A stretch of DNA of 53,007 nucleotides from Pseudovibrio flavus (GCF_009711345.1 NZ_SMMA01000058.1:49794-102800), one strand, 5' to 3'; shown: positions 1 through 9,785, counted from the stretch's first letter. Numbers and translations: made by a program. The notes: generated from the sequence alone by a model not told the origin.

Positions 1-25
1 AAAGCCCCCCCCGGACTTCCCTAGG

Positions 26-261
26 CCCCGCATCAAGTGCGGGGTGACACTGGTACTGAGCAATCATTGCCCATGTTTGCCGACTCCTGCTAGTGAGTGA
101 GGCGGAGGCTGTGCTCGTTTTTAACGACTTCCATCCAACGAGATAGTGTCCTGCTTACCGCACAGTGCCTCCACCCCTTCCGGCATACCGGACGAGCGGA
201 GCGGTGATCCGGTATCTAGAAAGACCCGCAGCCAGCCCTAGCCCCCGCATCGGGTGCGGGG
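26..261. repeat. Degenerate palindromic intergenic repeats
   Basis: Three hairpin-like units lie in this stretch. CCCCGCA-TCAAG-TGCGGGG is at 26-44 and CCCCGCA-TCGGG-TGCGGGG at 243-261, each followed by GTGAC. A degraded unit around 183-215 holds CATACCGGA and GATCCGGTATC in inverted orientation. All three resemble the more intact double palindrome at the far end of the window (52922-53002). The stretch codes for nothing convincing: the open frame across it on the minus strand is a by-product of the GC-rich repeats. Confidence 0.75.
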
Positions 262-548
262 TGACGTCAGAACCGTGGGCGGGGTGACATCCGGACCGCG
301 ACAGGATGACATCAGGACCAAAGGCACAGGGTGACGATAGTACTAGGAGCGTGTTCAATAGCTCCACATCCCTTGCTTTCTGCATTTCTCCAACGGCCTA
401 TCCGTTTTGCTATCATCAATTAGTACAGGCTGACCTGCTTTTTTGAAGGTATTGATCCGTAAGTTCTTTACGATAAAGGGCAAGGCGCTTAATTAGTTGC
501 ACAAAGAGATTTTATAACTCAGTCGTTGTTTCTGCTTCGGAGGCTGCC
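262..548. other. Upstream region of fumA
   Basis: This is gene-free sequence between the palindromic repeats and fumA. It turns AT-richer from about 390, as expected for a promoter region. I could not assign a -35/-10 pair with proper spacing. The only clear signal is a CGGAGG ribosome-binding site at 538-543, just ahead of the fumA ATG. Confidence 0.5.
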
Positions 549-2183
549 ATGTCCGATACCACCCCTCCCGCCTACAAACACACCTCTTTGTTTCCGCTTG
601 GAACGGATGAAACCCCATATCGCAAACTCACCAGCGACTATGTGAGCGAAGTCGAGTTTGACGGCACCACCGTATTGAAGGTGGAACAGGAAGGCCTGCG
701 CCTTCTTGCCGAAGAGGCCTTTAAAGACATCAACCATTACCTGCGCACCAGCCATCTGGAGCAGCTTCGCAAAATTCTGGATGATCCTGAGGCAACCGAC
801 AACGACCGCTTCGTTGCATTTGACCTTTTGAAGAATGCCAATATCTCCGCAGCTGGCGTGCTGCCGATGTGTCAGGACACAGGCACCGCCATTGTTATGG
901 GCAAAAAGGGCCGCCGCGTGTGGACCAACGGCAACGATGAAGCTGCGCTTGGTGAAGGCTCACGCGATGCCTACTTCAAAAAGAACCTGCGCTACTCTCA
1001 GCTCGCGCCGCTTTCCATGTTCGAGGAAAAGAACACCAAGAACAACATGCCAGCGCAGATCGAGCTCTACAGCGAAGGCGAAGATGCTTACAAGTTCCTC
1101 TTCATGGCGAAGGGCGGCGGCTCTGCAAACAAGACCTTCCTTTTCCAAGGCACGCCGAGCCTGCTAACCCCTGAGCGTATGATCGAGTTCCTGAAGGAAA
1201 AGATCCTTACGCTTGGAACAGCAGCTTGCCCGCCTTACCACCTTGCGATTGTCATCGGTGGCACCTCCGCAGAGATGAACCTGAAGAGCGTCAAGCTCGC
1301 CTCTGCCCGCTATCTGGACACATTGCCAACCGAGGGCTCTGAAGCTGGCCATGCTTTCCGTGATCTGGAAATGGAAAAGCAGATCCACGAACTAACTCAG
1401 GCAACAGGTGTTGGCGCCCAGTTTGGCGGCAAATACTTCTGCCATGACGTGCGTGTTATTCGCCTGCCGCGCCACGGTGCATCCCTGCCAATCGGCATTG
1501 GCGTATCCTGCTCTGCCGACCGTCAGGCCGTGGGCAAGATCACCAAGGATGGCATCTTCCTGGAAGCGCTTGAGCGTCATCCAGAGCAGTTCATGCCTGA
1601 GGTGACCGATGAGCATCTGGACGATGAGGTGGTGAAGATCGACCTTACCCGTCCTATGTCGGAAATACTTGGCGAATTGACCAAGTACCCTATCAAGACG
1701 CGCCTCTCCCTCACCGGACCGCTTATTGTGGCCCGTGACCTTGCGCACTCCAAACTGCGTGATCGTCTGGAAGCTGGCGAACCTCTGCCGGATTACATCA
1801 AGAACCACCCTGTCTACTATGCAGGTCCGGCTAAGACGCCGGAAGGTATGCCATCTGGCTCCTTCGGCCCGACGACAGCTGGCCGCATGGACGCCTATGT
1901 TGACCAGTTCCAAGCTGCTGGCGGCTCCATGATTATGCTTGCAAAGGGCAACCGCTCCGCTCAGGTGCGCCGCGCCTGTCAGGCACATGGCGGGTTCTAC
2001 CTTGGCTCTATCGGCGGTCCTGCTGCCCGTCTTGCTCAAGACTGCATCAAATCCGTTGAGGTGGTGGAGTTCGAAGAGCTGGGTATGGAAGCTGTATGGA
2101 AGATTGAGGTTGAAGATTTCCCTGCATTCATCGTGGTGGATGACAAGGGCAATGACTTCTTTAAGGAGCTCAAGCTCAGCTAG
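549..2183 (+). CDS. fumA: Class I (iron-sulfur) fumarate hydratase
   Basis: The product interconverts fumarate and L-malate in the TCA cycle and is cytoplasmic. It is 544 residues, the usual length for the single-chain class I enzyme with fused alpha and beta domains. Three cysteines that should bind the oxygen-sensitive 4Fe-4S cluster are visible: C108 ([10 protein letters not shown]), C227 (TAACPPYH) and C321 (GVSCSADRQ). Their spacing matches the three cluster cysteines of E. coli FumA/FumB. The C-terminal beta domain carries GPTTAGRMD and a KGNRS segment. The ATG has a CGGAGG box 5 bases upstream. The gene stands alone and is followed by a hairpin. Class I fumarase acting as the general TCA enzyme is common in alphaproteobacteria. 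Confidence 0.96.
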   Translation: MSDTTPPAYKHTSLFPLGTDETPYRKLTSDYVSEVEFDGTTVLKVEQEGLRLLAEEAFKDINHYLRTSHLEQLRKILDDPEATDNDRFVAFDLLKNANISAAGVLPMCQDTGTAIVMGKKGRRVWTNGNDEAALGEGSRDAYFKKNLRYSQLAPLSMFEEKNTKNNMPAQIELYSEGEDAYKFLFMAKGGGSANKTFLFQGTPSLLTPERMIEFLKEKILTLGTAACPPYHLAIVIGGTSAEMNLKSVKLASARYLDTLPTEGSEAGHAFRDLEMEKQIHELTQATGVGAQFGGKYFCHDVRVIRLPRHGASLPIGIGVSCSADRQAVGKITKDGIFLEALERHPEQFMPEVTDEHLDDEVVKIDLTRPMSEILGELTKYPIKTRLSLTGPLIVARDLAHSKLRDRLEAGEPLPDYIKNHPVYYAGPAKTPEGMPSGSFGPTTAGRMDAYVDQFQAAGGSMIMLAKGNRSAQVRRACQAHGGFYLGSIGGPAARLAQDCIKSVEVVEFEELGMEAVWKIEVEDFPAFIVVDDKGNDFFKELKLS

Positions 2184-2206
2184 AGCACCAACAACAGGTT
2201 GAAATG

Positions 2207-2247
2207 AAAGGGCATCGAAGAAAACACTTCGGCGCCCTTTTCAATTT
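2207..2247 (+). terminator. Terminator after fumA
   Basis: An AAAGGGC / GCCCTTT stem (2207-2213 with 2234-2240) encloses an inner CGAAG/CTTCG helix and is followed by TTCAATTTT. It sits 24 bases after the fumA stop. Confidence 0.7.
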
Positions 2248-2561
2248 TATATAAAGACCGACTTACTTTTACAAAACTCAAAATAAAATCAAAGCAATGA
2301 CGAAAACATTTCATCAATTACAATAGATGGATTTCGCATTAGAAAACACTGCACCACTCAATAAATAGAACAATTTTAGTATTTATTGGCGCAATGACTT
2401 CCAATTACCCTTGTTTTGCAATAACCTTAACTTGAAAGTGGAAGCACTCGCAGTGCGAGCGTTAACGCCTTCGCAATCCAAACCGGTGAACTTAAATGCA
2501 CTTGACGCAGAGTATCCCTCAAGCGTTCGAGCAATAATAAAACAGCATACAGGGAACCGAA
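2248..2561. other. AT-rich upstream region of the L,D-transpeptidase gene
   Basis: This is about 310 bases of AT-rich, non-coding sequence. It presumably holds the promoter of the L,D-transpeptidase gene, but I could not pick out a defined promoter or operator. Short frames on both strands here have no family resemblance. Confidence 0.4.
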
Positions 2562-3164
2562 ATGCGCAAACTAATCGCACTTGTCGCCATCGCCCTGAGC
2601 GCGGTGATGTTCAGCACCTCCTCCCAAGCATTTGGCTCCAGTTCGGGCAAGTTTTTTGACGCCAACACAAAGCAATGGGTCAAGTATGGACATGCCCGTT
2701 CCGGCAAATCTCCCATCCAGCGGAAAATGATCAGCTATAACGGTAAGTACTCTCCAGGTACCATCGTTATCAGCACCGCCGAACGCCGCCTCTACCACAT
2801 CCGTCCAGGCGGTAAGGCAATGGTCTACGGTATTGGTGTAGGTCGTGAAGGCTTCCAATGGTCCGGCACACACCGCATTACCCGCAAGGCCGAGTGGCCG
2901 GGTTGGACACCTCCTGCAGTGATGCGTGCTCGTGAGGCCCGTAAAGGCAACATTCTTCCTGCCTACATGGAAGGTGGCCCTAACAACCCGCTTGGCGCCC
3001 GCGCCCTTTATATCGGCAGCACAATCTATCGAATCCACGGTAGTAACGAGCCTTGGACTATTGGCTCTGCAGTCTCCTCCGGCTGCATTCGCCTAGCCAA
3101 CGAAGATGTGATCCATCTTTACCAGAACGTTCCGGTTGGAGCTCGTGTGGTTGTCCTTCGATAA
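2562..3164 (+). CDS. Secreted L,D-transpeptidase (YkuD domain)
   Basis: The enzyme makes or remodels 3-3 peptidoglycan cross-links, or attaches proteins to peptidoglycan, in the periplasm. The protein is 200 residues with an N-terminal signal peptide: a basic MRK start, a hydrophobic core, and probable cleavage after SSQA near residue 23. The YkuD catalytic motif is complete: H159-G-S161, then SSGC175IR, with C175 the nucleophile and R177 conserved. A conserved GREGFQWSG segment is at about 94-102. There is no separate peptidoglycan-binding or LysM domain, so this is the short single-domain type common in alphaproteobacteria. It is monocistronic and followed by a terminator. The exact activity (cross-linking or anchoring) cannot be read from sequence. 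Confidence 0.93.
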   Translation: MRKLIALVAIALSAVMFSTSSQAFGSSSGKFFDANTKQWVKYGHARSGKSPIQRKMISYNGKYSPGTIVISTAERRLYHIRPGGKAMVYGIGVGREGFQWSGTHRITRKAEWPGWTPPAVMRAREARKGNILPAYMEGGPNNPLGARALYIGSTIYRIHGSNEPWTIGSAVSSGCIRLANEDVIHLYQNVPVGARVVVLR

Positions 3165-3190
3165 CCTGCTGATATAAATGAGTTTAATGG

Positions 3191-3214
3191 AGGGGCCTGC
3201 TTTCAGGGCCCCTT
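3191..3214 (+). terminator. Terminator after L,D-transpeptidase
   Basis: An AGGGGCC / GGCCCCT stem with a short TGCTTTCAG loop is followed by TTCT, 27 bases past the stop codon. The U-tract is weak. Confidence 0.65.
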
Positions 3215-3396
3215 CTGCATAACTGGAAGGCAAAGCCCTTCCAAATCGTCGCAGAAGATAACTTCGCTTTGCGAGTAGGCAAGCATTGACCTTTCGAAAC
3301 ATTAAATTACATTTACCTAATAGATAGTACGTAGCAACTGGGCATCATTTCAGTTTCAAGTTGCGTCACCACCGCTATGAGGGGGCGTTCAAGATA

Positions 3397-4404
3397 TTGA
3401 CCAGCAAACCAGCACTCATAGACCCATTTGGTCGTCCGGTTTCTTATCTGCGGGTTTCAGTTACCGATCGCTGTGACCTGCGCTGTGTTTATTGCATGGC
3501 AGAGAACATGACTTTCCTTCCAAAGAAGGATGTTCTTTCGCTTGAAGAACTCGACCGCCTATGCACCGCCTTTATCGAAAAGGGCGTTCGCAAGCTACGC
3601 CTGACAGGCGGCGAGCCGCTGGTACGCAAAGACATTATGAGCTTCATCCGCAACCTCTCCCGTCATCTGGATAGCGGTGCGTTGGAAGAGCTTACCCTCA
3701 CCACCAATGGTACGCAGCTGCATCGTTTCTCCAAGGAGCTTTACGATTGCGGTGTGCGCCGGATCAACGTTTCGATGGACACCCTTGATGCGGCCAAATT
3801 CAAAGAGGTAACCCGCTGGGGTGATCTTGATAAGGTAATGCAGGGTCTTGATAGCGCCGTGGAAGCTGGCCTTTCTGTCAAGATCAACGCGGTGGCCCTA
3901 AAGGGTTTCAACGAAGACGAGATCATCCCTATGCTGGAATGGGCGCATGGACGCGGCCATGACCTCACGTTGATTGAGACCATGCCGCTTGGCGAGATTG
4001 ATGGCGAGCGGGTGGATCAGTATCTGCCGCTTAGCAAGGTCCGCGCTTCCATTGAAGAGCGCTTCACCTTGAAGGAAATTCCATACAAGACCGGCGGCCC
4101 TGCTCGCTATACTCAGGTTGAAGAGACTGGCGGGCGCTTGGGCTTCATCTCTCCGATGACACATAATTTCTGCGAGGGCTGTAACCGCGTTCGCGTCACA
4201 TGTACCGGTATGCTCTATATGTGCCTTGGACAGGAAGACAGCGCAGACTTACGTGCAGCTCTACGCGCCTCGGAAGGCAACGAAATTCTCAATCAGGCTA
4301 TTGAGGAAGCGATTTCCCGCAAGCCTAAAGGGCATGACTTTGTGATTGACCGCAACACGAAGACACCTGCCGTTTCGCGCCACATGAGCATGACCGGCGG
4401 CTAA
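3397..4404 (+). CDS. moaA: GTP 3',8-cyclase MoaA (molybdenum cofactor synthesis)
   Basis: This radical-SAM enzyme converts GTP to 3',8-cyclo-7,8-dihydro-GTP, the first step of molybdopterin synthesis. The radical-SAM motif CDLRCVYC gives C26, C30 and C33. The second 4Fe-4S site is the C-terminal CEGC...C pattern, and the protein ends in the Gly-Gly typical of MoaA. The frame opens upstream at a TTG (3361). I prefer the TTG at 3397 because an AGGGGG box lies about 11 bases before it and the homologous region begins just after it. This gives 335 residues. No ATG is available in frame. It is monocistronic; other Moco genes in the window (mobA, moeA) are 7 kb away. Confidence 0.94.
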   Translation: MTSKPALIDPFGRPVSYLRVSVTDRCDLRCVYCMAENMTFLPKKDVLSLEELDRLCTAFIEKGVRKLRLTGGEPLVRKDIMSFIRNLSRHLDSGALEELTLTTNGTQLHRFSKELYDCGVRRINVSMDTLDAAKFKEVTRWGDLDKVMQGLDSAVEAGLSVKINAVALKGFNEDEIIPMLEWAHGRGHDLTLIETMPLGEIDGERVDQYLPLSKVRASIEERFTLKEIPYKTGGPARYTQVEETGGRLGFISPMTHNFCEGCNRVRVTCTGMLYMCLGQEDSADLRAALRASEGNEILNQAIEEAISRKPKGHDFVIDRNTKTPAVSRHMSMTGG

Positions 4405-4446
4405 CGGTTACAACCACTTCCCTTTTTTAAAGAAGCTTTGAGCAAC

Positions 4447-4478
4447 AAAAAAACCGCTGGCAGTACCAGCGGTTTTTT
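4447..4478. terminator. Bidirectional terminator between moaA and the Flp pilin gene
   Basis: AAACCGCTGG-CAGTA-CCAGCGGTTT is a perfect 10-bp stem flanked by an A-run on the left and a T-run on the right. It can therefore end transcription from moaA (+) and from the convergent pilin gene (-). Confidence 0.9.
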
Positions 4479-4499
4479 GGTGTTTCAGCTGAATGGCTA

Positions 4500-4658
4500 T
4501 TAGCCCTTCATTGCAGTACCGATTTTGGTGAACGCTGCTTCCAGATCGTCAGCGAAAATACCAAATGCAGTGATGATAGCTACTGCCATGATACCAGCGA
4601 TCAGACCGTACTCGATAGCAGTTGCACCGGACTCGTCTTTAAGAAACTTAGCAAACAT
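4500..4658 (-). CDS. flp: Flp/Fap-type pilin, 52 residues
   Basis: This small pilin gene lies opposite moaA and is shorter than usual ORF cut-offs. The translated protein begins MFAKFLKDESG and has the Flp hallmark G-x4-E-Y: G11 followed by ATAIEYGLI, with E16 and Y17. Prepilin peptidase (CpaA/TadV type) would cut after G11. One hydrophobic helix (about residues 18-35) follows, then a short amphipathic tail ending TAMKG. Flp pilins polymerise into the adhesive Tad pilus used for surface attachment. No tad/cpa assembly gene is in this window, so secretion depends on a locus elsewhere. A GGAG box precedes the ATG. Its leader contains a CCCCG/CGGGG hairpin at 4685-4701. Confidence 0.93.
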   Translation of the reverse strand: MFAKFLKDESGATAIEYGLIAGIMAVAIITAFGIFADDLEAAFTKIGTAMKG

Positions 4659-5026
4659 TTTTCTACTCCAACTTAACCCTTAAGCCCCGTGTGCTCCGGG
4701 GATGAGGACAATCTAGAGCTGAGAAAGTTGCCAATGTATGAATCCCAAATCGGAAATTTCCCATCAGTACATCCTGCATATTGCAGTTGTTTTTTATTAG
4801 ACAAATATACCTAGACAAGAGATCCATAAGCCACTGTTTTCATTAGGGTAATTATTAAATAAAAACTATAGATCTAAATTTACTATGCATTAACCCTAGC
4901 AAAAACTCGCCATTTTTCGGGCTCTAAAACACCGCAATAAAAAGAGACTCACCTGCGCTTGTTAAAGAATCCCCTCTCCTAGCGTCACTCATCCAGTAAA
5001 GTTTTGCGCGGAAAACCGCAGAAATG
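4659..5026. other. AT-rich region upstream of the Flp pilin gene
   Basis: This is about 370 bases without a credible gene between the pilin start and the end of the EamA gene (both minus strand). It is strongly AT-rich from 4740 to 4930 and should hold the pilin promoter. A small hairpin (4685-4701) lies in the presumed 5' leader. I could not define a promoter. Confidence 0.4.
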
Positions 5027-5049
5027 AAAAAGGCGCCCGTAGGCGCCCG
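5027..5049 (-). terminator. Terminator of the EamA transporter gene
   Basis: Read on the minus strand, GGGCGCC-TACG-GGCGCC is followed by TTTTTC. It lies 27 bases downstream of the stop codon of the EamA gene. Confidence 0.85.
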
Positions 5050-5075
5050 ATTCTGGTTTTCGTTTTTGCTAGGCC

Positions 5076-6017
5076 TTACTCGGCCGGAACGCCGTGAAGA
5101 TCTGGCGTTAGAGGCTTGTCTTCCTCTTTCAGCTTGTGGCCCATCTTTTCTTCTCGCAGACCCACGCGTTCGCGGTGAACGATATAAAGGCCGGAACCTA
5201 CAACAATCACCATACCCATGATGGTCAGTGCGTTTGGAGAGGTTCCCCAAACAATCACACCAATGACTGTTGCCCAGATTAGGCCTGTGTAGCGCATTGG
5301 TGCGACGGCTACGATATCGCCGGCGCGGGTTGCCACAACAGCAAAGAAGTAAGCGCCAATAACGAATACGGAGGCCGCAAGAATTGGTGCCCAGTGCCAT
5401 GCCTCAACGGTGCCCCACTGTTCCCGAGTACCAAGACCAAGGCCCATAAACGTAACAGCAAGACAAACCACAAAGGTAACGCCCATAGATGGGGTACCCT
5501 TTGGCATACGGCGGGTTACCAGATCACGCATAGCCATGAAGAAGACCGCGCCAATGGCCAACAGAGACCAAGCATCAAAGCCCTCAAGACCCGGCTGGAT
5601 CATAAGCAGCACACCGAAGAAACCGAAGGCGACGGCGCTCCAGCGCCTCCAACCAACAACCTCACCGTAGAATATGGCAGCGCCTGCCGTCATCATTAGC
5701 GGCATGACCTGCAACATTGCTGTAGCGTTAGCGATAGGCATCTTGGTCAGGCAGGTCAGATACATGCCCGAGCCGATCACCTCCAAAATGGAGCGAGCCA
5801 GCACAACAGGGTGCAGCAGCCTACGGCCCATGCGGAAGTATCCGAAGTAGAGACACACGGCGAACATGGCGCTTGTGGTGACCAGACCTCGAAGGAAGAT
5901 AAACTGGCCCATTGGCATGCTCTCAGTCGCGAACTTGAAGACTGCGTCGTTGAACATGAAACAGGCTGTCGACAAAAACATGGCGAGCATCGCTCTGCCA
6001 TTCTCTTTTGCGAACAT
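5076..6017 (-). CDS. EamA/DMT-family inner-membrane transporter
   Basis: The protein has 313 residues with about ten predicted transmembrane helices arranged as two EamA repeats (roughly residues 10-145 and 155-285), the standard build of drug/metabolite-superfamily exporters. The start MFAKENGRAMLAMFLST and the helix containing MFNDAVFKFATESMPMGQFIF are typical of alphaproteobacterial RhaT/EamA members. The C-terminal tail after about residue 285 is charged and cytoplasmic. Substrate cannot be told from sequence; family members move amino acids, nucleotides or other small metabolites. The gene is monocistronic and ends in a strong terminator. Two perfect 12-bp direct repeats lie 70-100 bases upstream of its start. 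Confidence 0.88.
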   Translation of the reverse strand: MFAKENGRAMLAMFLSTACFMFNDAVFKFATESMPMGQFIFLRGLVTTSAMFAVCLYFGYFRMGRRLLHPVVLARSILEVIGSGMYLTCLTKMPIANATAMLQVMPLMMTAGAAIFYGEVVGWRRWSAVAFGFFGVLLMIQPGLEGFDAWSLLAIGAVFFMAMRDLVTRRMPKGTPSMGVTFVVCLAVTFMGLGLGTREQWGTVEAWHWAPILAASVFVIGAYFFAVVATRAGDIVAVAPMRYTGLIWATVIGVIVWGTSPNALTIMGMVIVVGSGLYIVHRERVGLREEKMGHKLKEEDKPLTPDLHGVPAE

Positions 6018-6087
6018 TGGCTTTCAATGGCTCCTTGGAGCGGGCCCTACAGACCCCGCCTCAGCAGCCCCTGTAGCCCATGTGTAA

Positions 6088-6115
6088 CCGCCTTACGGAT
6101 AATCCGCCTTACGGA
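6088..6115. repeat. Two 12-bp direct repeats upstream of the EamA gene
   Basis: CCGCCTTACGGA occurs at 6088-6099 and again at 6104-6115, identical and spaced 16 bp start to start. Each copy is itself a short interrupted inverted repeat (CCG-CCTTA-CGG). The position 71-98 bases upstream of the EamA start fits a regulator binding site. Confidence 0.6.
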
Positions 6116-6295
6116 ATTTCACGGGCACCATACTGCAGGTAAAAGCCCCCATTGAACGTGACATGGTGCCACGTCCCACAAGATATTTTTTGAAATATCA
6201 CAGCAAGTTAACTGCTATTAAATTGTATCGGGAATGCAATTTTCTATTGTCTCCAATACGCATATCTTAGAGGCATGCGTAAAGGAACCTATGAC

Positions 6296-6350
6296 AAAGC
6301 CGAGGACAGAAGAGCGGGACATACGCCCTACCCTCTCTCCTCGGCTTCAA
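6296..6350 (-). terminator. Possible terminator of mrp
   Basis: AAGCCGAGGA (6297-6306) and TCCTCGGCTT (6338-6347) form a 10-bp stem around a 31-base loop. On the minus strand the helix is followed by TGT without a long U-run. The large loop and distance (about 70 bases past the stop) make this a weak call. Confidence 0.4.
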
Positions 6351-6415
6351 TTATTTCTCTACGGTCAGCGATGCGGAAACGCACAGCAGGTTGAACGAGC
6401 CTCTTGCGTTAGCGG

Positions 6416-7537
6416 TTAGGCTTCCAACGAGCCTTTCAGCTGCTGTGCAATAGAACGGTAAGCCTGCGCAGCGCCACTTTCCGGGTTTGCAGCAAAAATC
6501 GGTACACCTGCATCAGATTGAGCGCGTACATCCATAGTCAGCGGCACTTCACCAAGGAACGGTAGGCCAAGCTTTTCCGCCTCTGCACGTGCACCACCAT
6601 GACCGAAGATATCATGACGGCTGCCACAGTCAGGGCATACAAAGTGGCTCATATTCTCGATCAGGCCGAATACAGGAATATCGACCTTCTGGAACATTGC
6701 GATACCGCGGCGAGCATCAAGCAGTGCCAGATCCTGCGGCGTTGAAACGATAACGGAACCTTGTAGTGGCACTTTCTGCGCCATCGTCAGCTGCACATCA
6801 CCGGTGCCCGGTGGCAGATCAACGACGAGAACGTCCAGCTCACCCCAAGCCACTTCGCGCAGCATTTGGTTAAGAGCGGAAACCACCATCGGGCCACGCC
6901 AGATCATCGCCGTTTCTTCATCTACCAAGAAACCAATGGACATCAGCTTGATGCCATGAGCCTCAAGCGGTTTCATGATCCGGTTTTCCAGCACCTCTGG
7001 CTGGCCGCTTACGCCCATGAGCTTGGGAATGGATGGGCCATACACGTCTGCGTCCAGCAGGCCTACACGAAGCCCTGCTTCTTGCAGTGCGAGCGCGAGA
7101 TTGACCGAGGTTGTGGACTTGCCCACACCGCCTTTGCCTGAGGCAACAGCGATGATGTTTTTAACGCCGGGAACTGGAACGCGGTTAACCGGAGAAGGTG
7201 CCGCTGGTTTGTTGCGAGGGGGCGTACTACGCGAAGGAGTTGGGGGTGGCGGTGGAGGCGTCGGTGTTGGCGATGCAGAACACGGTGCTTTTTCGGCTGT
7301 CAGCGCCACCATCACTTTTTCTACGCCCGGCAGAACAGAAACAATGCGCTCTGCTGCACGGCGAAGGCCTTCCAGCTCTTCCGCTCGATCTGCTGGTACA
7401 CGGATGGAGAAAACAACGCGGCCACCGGAGACAAACAGGTCTTGCACCAGACCCAGCTCAACGATGTTGCCCGCCCCGTCAGGTCCTTTGACCTGTTGTA
7501 GAACTTCCTCAATCCGCTCTTTCGTCAGTTCAGACAT
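6416..7537 (-). CDS. mrp: Mrp/NBP35-family iron-sulfur cluster carrier ATPase
   Basis: This cytoplasmic P-loop protein carries or inserts Fe-S clusters into target proteins. It has 373 residues in three parts. An N-terminal MIP18/DUF59 domain covers about 5-80. A proline-rich linker (about 89-122) contains a run of six prolines. The ParA-like ATPase domain carries a deviant Walker A, GKGGVGKST at 134-142, and DLPPGTGDVQLT at about 240-251. The cluster-binding C301-P-D-C304 pair is intact. The linker is longer and more proline-rich than in most relatives. The gene appears monocistronic. The ATG is preceded by an AAGAGGGG stretch. Confidence 0.93.
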   Translation of the reverse strand: MSELTKERIEEVLQQVKGPDGAGNIVELGLVQDLFVSGGRVVFSIRVPADRAEELEGLRRAAERIVSVLPGVEKVMVALTAEKAPCSASPTPTPPPPPPTPSRSTPPRNKPAAPSPVNRVPVPGVKNIIAVASGKGGVGKSTTSVNLALALQEAGLRVGLLDADVYGPSIPKLMGVSGQPEVLENRIMKPLEAHGIKLMSIGFLVDEETAMIWRGPMVVSALNQMLREVAWGELDVLVVDLPPGTGDVQLTMAQKVPLQGSVIVSTPQDLALLDARRGIAMFQKVDIPVFGLIENMSHFVCPDCGSRHDIFGHGGARAEAEKLGLPFLGEVPLTMDVRAQSDAGVPIFAANPESGAAQAYRSIAQQLKGSLEA

Positions 7538-7791
7538 GAAAAGACAACCCCTCTTCGTTCTTAGCGTTTCCTGAAACTGTCACGGGAATCGCGTAGCCCC
7601 TTCTAAAGGGCGGGTCAATATTTAAGGCGTTTTTGCCCCCCTCACAGCGTGCAATGCACCGGAAAGTTCAGAATTGGACAACAGCATTGCATACTGTAGT
7701 CTTACGTATATCTTGAGATATTCAGCTCTTTGGGAACATGTTCGCCGACCTCCTAAGGTCCAGAGTTATTCCGTTGTAATGGATTTATAAA

Positions 7792-9765
7792 ATGTCTTTG
7801 AAGTTTCAACTCAATCGTCGCACTTTTTTGGGTGGTCTTGCAGCCAGCGGAGCGGCCGCGTTTATGCACCCGTACTCAGTGCTGGCAAGCGAAGGCACAG
7901 CTCACCTGCGTCTTATGGAAACGACTGACCTGCACGTTCATGTCTTTCCCTACGACTACTATAGCGACCGCGCTATCGATACCGCAGGCCTTGCCCGTAC
8001 CGCCGCGATTGTAGAGCGTATCCGCTCAGAGGCCAGCAACACCATGCTGGTAGACAATGGCGACTTTCTTCAAGGCAACCCGATGGGCGACTTTATTGCC
8101 TATGAGCGCGGCTTGAAGGAAGGTGATGTTCACCCTGTCATCAAAGGCATGAACGCACTTGGCTTTGATGCAGCAACCCTCGGCAACCACGAGTTCAACT
8201 ACGGTCTGGACTTTATGTTCAAGACCCTCGCTGGCGCCAACTTCCCGTTTGTTTGCGCAAACCTCACCAAAGGCTCCTTGGCTTCCAACGGCCGCGGCGA
8301 TGACCTTTTCCTCAAGCCATATGTGATTGTCGACAAGACCATTCGCGACGGTGCAGGCAAAGAGTACCCGATCAAGGTCGGCTTCATCGGCTTTGTTCCG
8401 CCGCAGATCATGAACTGGGATCAGCGCCACCTTACCGGTAAAGCCAATGCCCGCGATATCGTTGATGCGGCGAAGGCTTGGGTTCCTGAAATGAAGGAAA
8501 AGGGCTGCGATATCATCGTTGCGCTATCCCACTCCGGTATTGATGCAAACAGCTATCACGATGGTATGGAAAACGCCTCTCTGCACCTTGCTGGCGTAGA
8601 GGGTATCGACGCCTTGTTCACCGGCCACCATCACCTTGTGTTCCCTGGCCCTGCCTATGAAGGCCTGCCGGGTGTTGATGCCGAAAAAGGCACGTTGATG
8701 GGTAAGCCTGCTGCAATGGGTGGCTTCTGGGGTTCCCACCTTGGCGTTATTGACCTGATGCTGGAGCGTGATGGCAACAGCTGGCGCATTGCAAACTTCA
8801 TGAGTGAAGCGCCGGGCATTTACATGAAAGACGGACGCAAGAAGATCCCAACCGTTGAGAGCGTTCAGTCTGTTCTGGATTCTGTGAAAGAAGACCACGA
8901 GGCCACTCTTGCCTACGTTCGTCGTCCGGTAGGCAAAACCGCAGCCCCTCTTCACTCCTACTTCGCTCTTGTAGCGGATGACCCATCCGTACAGGTCGTC
9001 TCGCAGGCGCAGACTTGGTACATCAAACAGATGCTTGCAGGCGGTGAACATGCAGCCCTGCCTGTTCTTTCTGCAGCAGCTCCGTTCAAAGCAGGTGGCC
9101 GCGGCGGACCAGACTACTACACCGACGTTCCTGTGGGCTCTGTTGCTATCAAGAACGTAGCCGACCTTTACCTTTACCCGAACACAGTTCGCGCGGTGAA
9201 GATCAACGGTGCTGGCGTGAAAGAATGGCTGGAACGCTCGGCTGGTATCTTCAACCAGATCACCGCAGGTGGTGCGGACCAGACGCTCATCAATCCGAAG
9301 TTCCCAAGCTACAACTTCGATGTGATTGATGGCGTGACCTACAAGATCGATCTCACCCAGCCTTCCAAGTACGACCCTAAAGGCAATCTGCTTGATGCAA
9401 ACGCATCCCGTATTGTTGACCTGATGTTTGAAGGCAAACCGATCGACCCTGATCAGGAGTTCATCGTTGCAACCAACAACTACCGTGCTGGCGGTGGCGG
9501 TAACTTCCCGGGCATCGGTGAAGAGGTTGTTGTCTTTGTTGGTCCAGACACAAACCGCGACGTGTTGGTTCGCTACATCGTTGAGCAAGGCATCATCAAC
9601 CCAACAGCAGATGCCAACTGGTCGTTTGTTCCAGTTGCAGACACTTCTGTATTGTTCGACACCGGACCAAAGGCAAAAACCTTTATGGCCGATGTTGAAG
9701 GCGTTGCGATTGAAGATGCTGGTGATGGCGAAGAAGGCTTTGCCCGCTATCGCATTACGCTCTAA
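7792..9765 (+). CDS. cpdB: Tat-exported 2',3'-cyclic-nucleotide 2'-phosphodiesterase/3'-nucleotidase
   Basis: This periplasmic enzyme opens 2',3'-cyclic nucleotides and dephosphorylates 3'-nucleotides, allowing use of external RNA breakdown products. It has 657 residues, the usual CpdB length. The N-terminus has a twin-arginine motif ([13 protein letters not shown]), so export is via Tat. The calcineurin-type metallophosphatase domain follows, with metal-ligand motifs METTDLHVH (about 42-50), [19 protein letters not shown] and FTGHHH. A C-terminal 5'-nucleotidase domain carries the GGGGNFPG loop that contacts the base. It is monocistronic and ends in a strong hairpin. Many CpdB proteins use a Sec signal, so Tat export here is worth noting. 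Confidence 0.93.
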   Translation: MSLKFQLNRRTFLGGLAASGAAAFMHPYSVLASEGTAHLRLMETTDLHVHVFPYDYYSDRAIDTAGLARTAAIVERIRSEASNTMLVDNGDFLQGNPMGDFIAYERGLKEGDVHPVIKGMNALGFDAATLGNHEFNYGLDFMFKTLAGANFPFVCANLTKGSLASNGRGDDLFLKPYVIVDKTIRDGAGKEYPIKVGFIGFVPPQIMNWDQRHLTGKANARDIVDAAKAWVPEMKEKGCDIIVALSHSGIDANSYHDGMENASLHLAGVEGIDALFTGHHHLVFPGPAYEGLPGVDAEKGTLMGKPAAMGGFWGSHLGVIDLMLERDGNSWRIANFMSEAPGIYMKDGRKKIPTVESVQSVLDSVKEDHEATLAYVRRPVGKTAAPLHSYFALVADDPSVQVVSQAQTWYIKQMLAGGEHAALPVLSAAAPFKAGGRGGPDYYTDVPVGSVAIKNVADLYLYPNTVRAVKINGAGVKEWLERSAGIFNQITAGGADQTLINPKFPSYNFDVIDGVTYKIDLTQPSKYDPKGNLLDANASRIVDLMFEGKPIDPDQEFIVATNNYRAGGGGNFPGIGEEVVVFVGPDTNRDVLVRYIVEQGIINPTADANWSFVPVADTSVLFDTGPKAKTFMADVEGVAIEDAGDGEEGFARYRITL

Positions 9766-9785
9766 CGGCTTACCCGTTAAAACAC

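Larger units (their letters stand above)
6018..6415. other. Intergenic region between the EamA gene and mrp
   Basis: This is about 400 bases with no convincing gene. A plus-strand frame at 6234-6419 (61 codons) has no recognisable motif and no good ribosome-binding site, so I do not call it. The region contains direct repeats near the EamA start (6088-6115) and a long inverted repeat near the end of mrp (6296-6347). Confidence 0.5.

Noticed and set aside
155-385. 76-codon minus-strand frame near the left end
   Set aside because: It runs through the palindromic repeats, whose GC-rich arms avoid stop codons.
1392-2039. A 215-codon minus-strand frame inside fumA
   Set aside because: Entirely antisense to the fumarase beta domain and without motifs.
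6234-6419. 61-codon frame between the EamA gene and mrp
   Set aside because: Overlaps the mrp stop, includes an inverted repeat, and lacks motifs or a good start signal.
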